A stretch of DNA of 50,165 nucleotides from Pirellulales bacterium (GTDB taxonomy: Bacteria > Planctomycetota > Planctomycetia > Pirellulales > JAIMBC01): positions 1 to 50,165 of the forward strand of contig JAIMBC010000006.1 of assembly GCA_023511675.1 (NCBI GenBank). The letters are read 5' to 3'. This document shows, one piece after another, positions 43,702 to 50,165 of the stretch. Made by a program: the position numbers and the translations under genes. The notes under the pieces were generated by a model. It had not been told where the DNA came from, did not search any database, and worked only from the letters and a program-made list of their open reading frames with translations. How positions within the stretch are numbered: position 1 is the first letter of the stretch; every line of letters starts with the position of its first letter.

Positions 43702-44952
43702 TCACTGCTCGTCCGGCAGGTCGTCGAACACGGTCCATACCTTGATGCCCTTGCGGGCCTCGTCCAGGTATTTCTTGATCTGCCGTTCGATGTGTTCTTG
43801 CTTGAGTCGCTGGCGAATCTGCGCCTGGGCATCTTCAAAGGGGATGCGCCCGGCCTCTTGCCGCTCGATCACACGCACAATCACGAAGCCGCGTTCGTCT
43901 TCCAGGATGCGGCTGAGCTGGCCTACCGGCAGTGTGAAGATCGCCTCGTCGATAATCTTGGATCGCAAGCTGCCGCGCGTCGTCCAGTCGTAGGCCCCGC
44001 CATCCTTGGCGGTGGCGCCCTCGCTGCCGCGGCGGGCCACCTCAGCAAATGGCTCGCCGTTCAACACGGCATTGCCCATCGCCGCAATCGCCCGGTACGC
44101 CTCAGCCTTGGAAGGGTACGAGTCGAAACGCACCAGCAACATCTCCCACCGCGCACGCGCCGGGTACTCGAATTGCTCACGATGCTGCTGGTAGTAATCC
44201 AGCATCTGCTGATGGGTGATCTCCGGTTCAAGATCGATCTGCTGGCGCACCCACTGCTGGGCCAGCATCCGCTCGCAAAAGGCAGCCCGCTCACGCTCCA
44301 CCGAGGAGCCCAGCTCCCGCAACTTTGCCTCCAGCTCTGCACGCGCCGCCACCCCCGCTCGCTCCATCAGCTTGGGCAACTCTTCCTTCTCGAAGATCCC
44401 TCCCAGCTTTTCCATGATGCGTTCGTAGCCTTCCTTGGGCACTTTCTGCCGCACCCTTACCACGAGGATCTTGGTATCGATCAGGCCCTTGAGGGCATGG
44501 CGGATCAGGTAAAGCCGCGCCTGTTCGAGTTGATCCGGCGGATACTTCTCGGCATTGCGGGCCAGCCAGTCGTTCACCACGGGCATGATGTCGGCTGCCA
44601 GGATGACCTCGGGGCCGACGCGAGCGATCACCTTGGCTCCATCGAATACCGTTTGCGGCAGGTGCCATTGCTGGGGGGCGGGGGTGGTTTCGTAGCTCGC
44701 TTGCCGCGAGGCCGGCTGGCTGCACGCCGTGCGAGGGTGCGCGGCCAGTAGCGGAAGCAGGGCCCAAACGATCAGCGCAAGCCGCGTCGAGGGGCAGCGA
44801 GGGAGCCGGCCGCCTTCGGGCGAACTTCGGCCGCAATCATGCTGCTGGCCGGATCCGGGGGGGGCGTGGCGCGGGTAAGGCACGTGGCAGCGTGAGGAGG
44901 GCCCAAACGCCGGCAAGAGGGAGGGAACCAATTGCGGGGCAGCATGGCGCAT
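43702..44952 (-). CDS. Periplasmic peptidyl-prolyl isomerase, SurA/parvulin-like
   Basis: About 416 residues from the ATG at 44952, though the start is uncertain: the first 55 residues lack coding character, and the signal sequence (RLALIVWALLPLLAAHPRTA) begins only at about 57. The mature part has a SurA-like N-terminal helical domain (ARVGPEVILAADIMPVVNDWLA ... KGLIDTKILVVRV) and then one parvulin domain at about 260-380 with DGGAYDWTTRG, FTLPVGQLSRILEDERGFVIVRVIE. It should assist folding of outer-membrane proteins in the periplasm. It lies 137 bases after mfd on the same strand. Only one parvulin domain is visible, compared with two in E. coli SurA. Confidence 0.8.
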   Translation of the reverse strand: MRHAAPQLVPSLLPAFGPSSRCHVPYPRHAPPGSGQQHDCGRSSPEGGRLPRCPSTRLALIVWALLPLLAAHPRTACSQPASRQASYETTPAPQQWHLPQTVFDGAKVIARVGPEVILAADIMPVVNDWLARNAEKYPPDQLEQARLYLIRHALKGLIDTKILVVRVRQKVPKEGYERIMEKLGGIFEKEELPKLMERAGVAARAELEAKLRELGSSVERERAAFCERMLAQQWVRQQIDLEPEITHQQMLDYYQQHREQFEYPARARWEMLLVRFDSYPSKAEAYRAIAAMGNAVLNGEPFAEVARRGSEGATAKDGGAYDWTTRGSLRSKIIDEAIFTLPVGQLSRILEDERGFVIVRVIERQEAGRIPFEDAQAQIRQRLKQEHIERQIKKYLDEARKGIKVWTVFDDLPDEQ

Positions 44953-45089
44953 AGGCGAATGGTTGCGTGCCGAATGGAAGGCGAGCCCTGCCGATCTGGA
45001 TGACTGCTGCCGAGAGCGCTGCTGCCGGGAGCCAACGCTGGGCATCGTCTGGGTGCGTGTTGCCTGTCCCCCTCTCTTGGGCCTGGTAT

Positions 45090-48000
45090 TTACGCCCAGG
45101 GCTTTGCTGCGCCGGCCATGGGAGGCGGATTATAGGGGAGGACCTGATCAGCGAGCAACACCACTTTAACAAGCGCGGCCAGGGAGTCGGGATCGGTAAC
45201 CTCTTGCGGCAACGGGAGATACGCGCTGCGGCCGTCGACCACACGCAGCCGCTTGCCATGGAGGCGGGCCAGTTCCTGGATGCGCGCGGCGTCCCGGTAC
45301 TTGAACACCAGGTAGGCGTCTTCCAGGTGGATGGCATCGATTTTCCAGCGTGCGGCGAGGATGCGCAGCTCCATCCGATCCAAGAGCCGCGTGGCAGCCG
45401 GGGGCAGGGGGCCGAAGCGGTCGATCAGCTCGCGCCGCAGCTCGGCCAGTTCGTCGAGCGCCACGGCGCGGCACAGGCGGCGGTACAGGTCGATCTTCAA
45501 GCGGATGTCCGGCACGTAATGGCGGGGCAGCCAGGCCTCTCCCGGCAAGTCGATGGCCACCTCGATCTGTTCCCGCTGCGGCAGATGTTTCAACCGCCGC
45601 ACCGCCTTCTCCAACAAGTCGCAGTACAGCTCGTAGCCCACCGCGGCGATATGCCCGCTCTGCTGCGTGCCCAGGATGTTGCCGGCGCCCCGGATTTCCA
45701 GGTCTCTCATGGCAATGGAGAATCCGGCTCCCAACTGGCTGAATTCTTCAATCGCTGCCAGCCGCCTTGCGGCGGCCGGGGAGAGTGCCTTGTCTGGATC
45801 GACCAGCAAATAGCAGTATGCCCGATGCTTGTACCGCCCCACGCGGCCGCGCAACTGGTGCAGATCGGCCAGGCCGAAGCGGTCGGCCTCGTTGATGAAC
45901 ATCGTGTTGGCGTTGGGAATGTCCAGGCCGCTTTCGATGATGGTGGTGGCAAGCAGGATATCGAACCGCCGCTCGATGAAGTCGAGCATGACCTGTTCCA
46001 GCTCCGACTCGCGCATCTGGCCATGCCCCACGCCCAGGCGTGCCTCGGGCACAATCTGCGCCAGGCGGGCCGCAACGGTTTGCACATCTTGCACGCGGTT
46101 GTGAACGAAATACACCTGTCCGCCGCGATTGAGTTCCCGCAGCACAGCGTGGCGAATCAGCTCTGGATCGTAGCGGGCCACACGCGTCTCGACGGCCAGC
46201 CGGTCGGGAGGCGGCGTTTCCAGATTTGAGATGTCTCGCAGGCCGGTGAGGGCCATGTGCAGCGTGCGGGGGATGGGCGTGGCGGTCATGGTGAGCACAT
46301 CTACCATCTGGCGATACGCCTTCAGCCGCTCCTTCACCGCCACCCCAAAGCGCTGCTCCTCGTCGATGATCAACAACCCCAGATTGTGGAAGCGGATGTC
46401 CGGCTGCGCCAGCCTGTGCGTCCCAATCACAATGTCGATCTGTCCTGCTGCCAGGCCAGCGACGATGCGGCGTTCTTCCGCCGCACTACAAAAACGGCTG
46501 AGCACCCCAATCTCGAACGGATACTCCGCCATCCGGCCGCGAAAGGTGCGGCCGTGCTGCTCGGCCAGAATGGTGGTGGGTACCAGCACTGCCACCTGGT
46601 AGCCCGCCTCCACCGCCTTGAAGGCCGCACGCATGGCCAGTTCTGTCTTGCCATACCCCACGTCTCCGCAAATCAGGCGGTCCATCGGCTGAGGCGCCTG
46701 CATGTCTCGCTTGATGGCCTCGATGCCGGCAGCCTGATCCGGCGTCTCCACGTAGGGAAAGGCAGCGTCAAACTCGCGTTGCCAGTCCGAGTCGGGCGGG
46801 AAGGCAATTCCCGGCCTGCATGCCCGCGCCGCCGCCAGCTCGAGCATCTCGCTCGCCAGATCCAGCACGGCCTGCTGGGCCGCCCGCTTCTGACGCTGCC
46901 ACGTCTGCCCCCCCAGCTTGGCCAGCCTGGGCCGCGCACGCGTCCCCCCCACATACTTCTGCACCAGCTCGATCCGCGTCGCCGGTACGTAGAGCCGCGT
47001 GCCCTCTGCGAACTCCAGCTCCAAATGCTCTGTTACCTGCCCCTTGTCCTCCAGTAGGCGCAGTCCCCGATACCGCGCTATCCCGTGCGAGACATGCACC
47101 ACATAGTTGCCTTCCCGCAGATCCAGGAAACTATCGATCGTCCGCCCCAGCCACCTTCGTGACTGCCGCGCCACATCCGCCCGCTGAAACAGCTCCCGAC
47201 TGCTCAGCACCAGCACCCGCTGAGACGCCAGACGAAACCCCGCACGCAAACTCCCCACAGGAAGGTGCAGCCGCCCCCGCCGAGCCAAATTGCTCGACGC
47301 AAACAACTCCGCCAGCCGATGCGCCTCCGCCTCCGTCTGGCAGACCACCACCACCTCGTCCCCCTGTGCCATGCCCTCCAGCTCCTCCCGCACGCGCTGC
47401 AGCTCTCCGCTAAACCGCTCCACCGACTCGGTCTTCAGCCGGCAGACGGCCTCCAGCGATGCGGGGGCCAACGCACTGGCCGCCACGGACGGATGCCGAT
47501 ATAGCCGCTCCAGCGTGCCCCGCAGCCCATGGTGCTGCTGGGTCGCAGCCGCACGCTCCAGGTAGTGCCGCCCCTCTTCTTCGATGTGCAGCAACTCGGC
47601 CAGCACCACCCACGTCCCCTCCGGCAGGTAGTCGATGAACTGCCCGCGCATCGGCTGGCCCGGCGCAATCGCCGTCAGGTCGATCTCCTGCAACACGTGC
47701 TGGCTGCGCTGCGTGCCGGGATCGAACGCCCGCAGGCTTTCGATCTGGTCGCCGAACAGCTCCAGCCGGACCGGCAGCTCCCAGTCCCAGGGAAAGAGGT
47801 CCACAATCCCGCCACGCCGCGAAAACTCACCCGGCAAGGTGACCGCCGGCGTGTTGTGGAATCCCTGCTGTACGAGCCAGCCGCACAACTCGTCGAGCAC
47901 CAGCATGTCTCCCACGGCCAGGCGGCGGGTGTGGGCAGCCAGCACCGGTGCCGGAGGGACGGGCTGCAATAGCGCCTGGATGCTGCTGACCAGTATTGCG

Positions 48001-48377
48001 GGCGGGCAACCCCGCCAGAGTTGCTTGAGCAGCCGCAGGCGGTCTCCCCAGATTTCGTCGGCCGGGAGGTCGTCGCTGGGAGCCGTTTCCCAGGCGGGAA
48101 AGCGGGCACAGGGGGCGTCGGTGAAGAGGGCCACGTCGGCGGCGAACTCGTCCACGTCCAGCAAATGCGGGCAGACGACGAGCACCGGCCCCGCGGCGCT
48201 ACGCGCCAGCGTAGCCGTCGCCAGCGCGCAGCTCGACCCCCGGACTCCGTCGAGCGTGGCACTGTGCCCTGCACGCAGGGCAGCCACGAGTGCGGCGAAG
48301 TCCTGTTCCGTCTCCAGGCGGCCCGCCAGCTCTTTTAGAAGTTCCGGCGGTGCCGTAACCCCTGCGGTATGTCTCAT
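45090..48377 (-). CDS. mfd: Transcription-repair coupling factor
   Basis: A 1095-residue Mfd from the ATG at 48377. It moves RNA polymerase stalled at lesions and recruits UvrA. In order: UvrB-like domains 1-2 with FSRRGGIVDLFPWDWELPVRLELFGDQIESLR (about 190-220), the polymerase-interacting domain with LREGNYVVHVSHGIARYRGL (about 425), the RecG-like motor with LICGDVGYGKTELAMRA, VLVPTTILAEQH, the DEEQRFGV box and TMTATPIPRTLHMALTG, then DIPNANTMFINEADRFGLADLHQLRGRVGR, and the C-terminal UvrA-masking domain with LPGEAWLPRHYVPD. Slightly shorter than the 1148 of E. coli. Extended frames beyond the chosen ATG read through REP-bearing DNA and are not supported. Confidence 0.96.
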   Translation of the reverse strand: MRHTAGVTAPPELLKELAGRLETEQDFAALVAALRAGHSATLDGVRGSSCALATATLARSAAGPVLVVCPHLLDVDEFAADVALFTDAPCARFPAWETAPSDDLPADEIWGDRLRLLKQLWRGCPPAILVSSIQALLQPVPPAPVLAAHTRRLAVGDMLVLDELCGWLVQQGFHNTPAVTLPGEFSRRGGIVDLFPWDWELPVRLELFGDQIESLRAFDPGTQRSQHVLQEIDLTAIAPGQPMRGQFIDYLPEGTWVVLAELLHIEEEGRHYLERAAATQQHHGLRGTLERLYRHPSVAASALAPASLEAVCRLKTESVERFSGELQRVREELEGMAQGDEVVVVCQTEAEAHRLAELFASSNLARRGRLHLPVGSLRAGFRLASQRVLVLSSRELFQRADVARQSRRWLGRTIDSFLDLREGNYVVHVSHGIARYRGLRLLEDKGQVTEHLELEFAEGTRLYVPATRIELVQKYVGGTRARPRLAKLGGQTWQRQKRAAQQAVLDLASEMLELAAARACRPGIAFPPDSDWQREFDAAFPYVETPDQAAGIEAIKRDMQAPQPMDRLICGDVGYGKTELAMRAAFKAVEAGYQVAVLVPTTILAEQHGRTFRGRMAEYPFEIGVLSRFCSAAEERRIVAGLAAGQIDIVIGTHRLAQPDIRFHNLGLLIIDEEQRFGVAVKERLKAYRQMVDVLTMTATPIPRTLHMALTGLRDISNLETPPPDRLAVETRVARYDPELIRHAVLRELNRGGQVYFVHNRVQDVQTVAARLAQIVPEARLGVGHGQMRESELEQVMLDFIERRFDILLATTIIESGLDIPNANTMFINEADRFGLADLHQLRGRVGRYKHRAYCYLLVDPDKALSPAAARRLAAIEEFSQLGAGFSIAMRDLEIRGAGNILGTQQSGHIAAVGYELYCDLLEKAVRRLKHLPQREQIEVAIDLPGEAWLPRHYVPDIRLKIDLYRRLCRAVALDELAELRRELIDRFGPLPPAATRLLDRMELRILAARWKIDAIHLEDAYLVFKYRDAARIQELARLHGKRLRVVDGRSAYLPLPQEVTDPDSLAALVKVVLLADQVLPYNPPPMAGAAKPWA

Positions 48378-48997
48378 GGACGCCCGAAATTCTAGGCCCA
48401 ACCAGACCGCCGGCCAAGATCGATTGCCGGGGCTTCGCAGCGGCCTGGCCAGCGCACGCTCGGCTCTCAATGCTGCTCGCCTACTGGAACCGTTACGCAT
48501 CGCCCGCCGCCCCTCACGCCCACCTTGAAGGCTAGCCGGCCCGCGGTCCGTCCTTGCCCAACGGTGGCTGCCAGGCTGCGCACCGAGGGTTGGTTGTGCT
48601 GGCGTGGTAGTTGGGTAATAGCTCCTGGTCATCCCCCTTGGCAGGGGAGTAGCAGTGGCGCCCCGCTTATGCCCACGCTACTGGCTGAAACACCTTACCG
48701 CCGGCGACGGTTGCGAAGGGTTGTCCGGCGCGGCGCCTGCCATCAGAGCCGCGGCCCCCTGGCCCGGACGCGACGGAGCGCGTTCCTCCAGGGCCGATGG
48801 AGGGCCACGCTCCGTCGTGGCCGCGATGGACCCGTAACGTTGGCGTTGGTCCGGACGCGACGGAGCGCGTCCCTCCAGGGTCCGAAGGCGAAGGACCAAA
48901 GCGCCATGGCATGCGCAGCGGCGCCTGCCTTCGGTGCGCCAACGAGACCAACTAGGCTGAAGCCAGAGGGCCCACTTGCCTTTGGCAGCGGAGGCCC
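48378..48997. other. Intergenic region with REP-like repeats
   Basis: This 620-base gap between yacG and mfd (both minus) has no credible gene. Three well-preserved REP-like hairpins occupy 48764-48877. Peptides read from it repeat 'GTRSVASGP' and 'EGRAPSRP' and are products of the repeats. No clear promoter for mfd was found. Confidence 0.65.
48764..48877. repeat. REP-like hairpin repeats, cluster 3 (three copies, best preserved)
   Basis: Copies at 48764-48790, 48798-48826 and 48851-48877 alternate in orientation. The middle one has arms GGCCACG/CGTGGCC around CTCCGT; the third has GGACGCG/CGCGTCC around ACGGAG, the complement of the same loop; the first matches the third but for one G-T pair. 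Between the two arm types, both differences are compensated on the opposite arm, so base pairing and not sequence is kept. Outer flanks TGGAGGG are shared. Confidence 0.85.
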
Positions 48998-49246
48998 TCA
49001 GCCTTGGTCCTCCTCTTCGGGGGCCGGTTGAGCAGAGCCATTGGCAAGGTGTTCGCCGGGCTGTGGCGGCGGGTCGAGCTTTGCGGCTGATTCATCCGGC
49101 TCGGCTTCGCTGCCGGGCACGACGTAGGCCTCCGAGAGCCAGCGGCCCAGATCGATCTGGCGGCAGCGTTCGCTACAGAACGGCCGCGCAGGCGAGACCT
49201 CGGGCTCGAACTGTCGTTGGCAAATAGGACAGACAGCGGTGGCCAA
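48998..49246 (-). CDS. yacG: DNA gyrase inhibitor / zinc-binding protein YacG
   Basis: An 82-residue protein starting at TTG (49246), the only start available after the stop of the upstream frame. CPICQRQF (Cys 6 and 9) and [21 protein letters not shown] supply the four zinc ligands and the characteristic DLGxWL motif of YacG. In E. coli YacG binds GyrB and blocks DNA binding. The tail after residue 45 is acidic and Pro-rich, probably disordered. It follows the FmdB-type gene by 15 bases, so grpE, fmdB and yacG look co-transcribed. Confidence 0.9.
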   Translation of the reverse strand: MATAVCPICQRQFEPEVSPARPFCSERCRQIDLGRWLSEAYVVPGSEAEPDESAAKLDPPPQPGEHLANGSAQPAPEEEDQG

Positions 49247-49261
49247 AGCGAGGGTTAACTT

Positions 49262-49555
49262 TCAATCGGAGCCGGCTGCGCTCTTCGCTTCCGACTTGCT
49301 GGAACTCTTCTCGGCAGCCTGCCCGTTGCCCGCGTGTGCTTTCTCCGCCGCCGCGCTTTTCTTGTACGACTCGCTGCGATAGTCGGTCTGGTAGAAGCCC
49401 GAACCCTTGAAGACGATGGCCGCGCCGGGCCCGATCAGACGCCGCAGCTTCGGCTTGCCGCAGGCGGGACACTTACGCTCCGGCTTGGCCGTCATCGACT
49501 GAAAAAGTTCGAACTGGTGCTCACAAGCATCGCAGACATAATCGTACGTCGGCAT
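49262..49555 (-). CDS. FmdB-family zinc ribbon protein
   Basis: A 97-residue protein. The ATG at 49555 has AGGAG seven bases upstream and gives the canonical MPTYDYVCDACEHQFE start; earlier in-frame residues are leader. Cys 9 and 12 with the KCPACGKPKLRRLIG pair form the zinc ribbon, then IVFKGSGFYQTDYR, the usual end of the FmdB/CxxC_CxxC_SSSS domain. A lysine-, alanine- and serine-rich tail follows. The family was named for regulators of formamidase but has no settled role. Between grpE and yacG. Confidence 0.88.
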   Translation of the reverse strand: MPTYDYVCDACEHQFELFQSMTAKPERKCPACGKPKLRRLIGPGAAIVFKGSGFYQTDYRSESYKKSAAAEKAHAGNGQAAEKSSSKSEAKSAAGSD

Positions 49556-49584
49556 AGGCAGGCTCCTGGGTGAGAAAGAGAAAG

Positions 49585-50165
49585 TCACTGTTGGGATTCG
49601 GGTGATGGGGGGGCCTGGGCCACGATCACCTGTGCCGGCCGAATCACGCGGTCGTGCAGCAGGTAGCCCTGTTGCACGACCTCCATCACAGTGCCGGGGG
49701 GATAATCTGCGGTGGGCTGTTGCATCATGGCGGCGTGGCGATGGGGGTCCAATGGCTGGCCCAGGGCATCGATGGGCGCGCAGTGATGGCGGGCGAGGAT
49801 GGCGTCGAGCTGTTGGGCAACCAGGCGGAAGCCTTCCAGCAGGCTGTTTGCATCGGCCTGGTTTTGAGCGGCGGCGATGGCTCGCTGCACGTTGTCGAGC
49901 ACGGGCAGCAGGTCGCAGATCAAAGCCAGTTCGGCGAACTTGCGTTCTTCTTCGCGTTCGCGGCGGGTGCGGTTCTGGTAATTCTTCAGGTCAGCCGTGG
50001 CGCGGAGGGCCTGGTCCCGGGCGGCAGCCAACTCGCTGCGAACCGCGGCCAGTTCATTTCGGACGGCAGCCAGCTCATCGCGCAGCCGGGCCAATTCGTC
50101 GGCCGGCTGCGGCTGGCCATTCGCGTCTGGCGGGGTAGGTCCCGCCTGGTCCGGCTGTGCCGCGT
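49585..50165 (-). CDS. grpE: Nucleotide exchange factor GrpE, cut by the window end
   Basis: The frame stays open to the last base of the window, so the start lies outside. About 193 residues are visible: a Gln/Pro-rich disordered head, a long helix with heptad character (RLRDELAAVRNELAAVRSEL and on to LKNYQNRTRREREEER), then the four-helix and beta domains with LLPVLDNVQRAI, LEGFRLVAQQLDAIL, and the end motif DPHRHAAM ... PPGTVMEVVQQGYLLHDRVIRPAQVIVA. GrpE releases ADP from DnaK in the heat-shock folding cycle. The fmdB-type gene begins 29 bases later; dnaK/dnaJ, if linked, are beyond the window. Confidence 0.93.
   Translation of the reverse strand, partial: AAQPDQAGPTPPDANGQPQPADELARLRDELAAVRNELAAVRSELAAARDQALRATADLKNYQNRTRREREEERKFAELALICDLLPVLDNVQRAIAAAQNQADANSLLEGFRLVAQQLDAILARHHCAPIDALGQPLDPHRHAAMMQQPTADYPPGTVMEVVQQGYLLHDRVIRPAQVIVAQAPPSPESQQ

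Noticed and set aside
48667-48951. Small frames giving peptides such as GTRSVASGP or EGRAPSRP
   Set aside because: They are translations of the REP-like hairpins, and the same peptides recur in the other clusters.

Overview
The window is GC-rich bacterial chromosome that reads best as a member of the Planctomycetota (Pirellulales-like). The main pointers are two very large secreted/membrane proteins carrying an 'IPY..K..ELW' module (22970-34539), a DUF1570 secreted peptidase-like protein, and a DUF1579 protein, all families I associate with that phylum. They sit beside a normal Gram-negative envelope set (LpxK, heptosyltransferase-type GT9, LptD-like barrel, Wzm/Wzt exporter, SurA-like chaperone). 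Species cannot be named from the sequence. I see no rRNA, tRNA, CRISPR array, prophage or complete insertion sequence.

Layout. 1-768: no gene, degenerate palindromic repeats. 769-4598 (minus): a folate-binding GcvT/SoxG-like protein, then a tight glnT-glxB-glxC set related to gamma-glutamylmethylamide / N-methylglutamate metabolism; the FMN-dependent glxD partner is not visible. 4988-6605: two small exported proteins of unknown function. 7244-11133 (plus): GT9 heptosyltransferase-like gene, membrane-anchored EEP hydrolase, M28 peptidase and a three-helix membrane protein. 11625-20211 (minus): a surface-polysaccharide operon, transcribed wzm, wzt, methyltransferase, rmlD-like reductase, capE-like dehydratase, 2-epimerase, GT2, then GT4. 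The enzyme set predicts an activated 2-acetamido-2,6-dideoxy-L-hexose, more likely UDP-L-QuiNAc than UDP-L-FucNAc. 20735-22753 (plus): a short-form pheT without a neighbouring pheS.

22970-34539 (minus): two overlapping giant genes (1212 and 2644 aa). The second is an in-frame fusion of two modules of the same type, so three paralogous modules lie head to tail. 35016-36095: DUF1570 protein. 36208-37605 (plus): soluble transhydrogenase sthA. 37808-40798 (minus): LptD-like outer-membrane protein behind a near-consensus promoter. 41275-43509 (plus): NAD-type isocitrate dehydrogenase and lpxK. 43702-48377 (minus): mfd followed by a SurA-like isomerase. 48998-50165 (minus): grpE (cut by the window end), fmdB-type zinc ribbon and yacG.

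How it fits together: the window mixes housekeeping genes (pheT, mfd, grpE, yacG, sthA, idh) with envelope construction (lipid A, LPS transport, heptosyl transfer, polysaccharide synthesis and export, periplasmic folding). The least understood part is the three-module giant protein locus. A family of REP-like hairpins with compensatory base changes is scattered in three intergenic regions.
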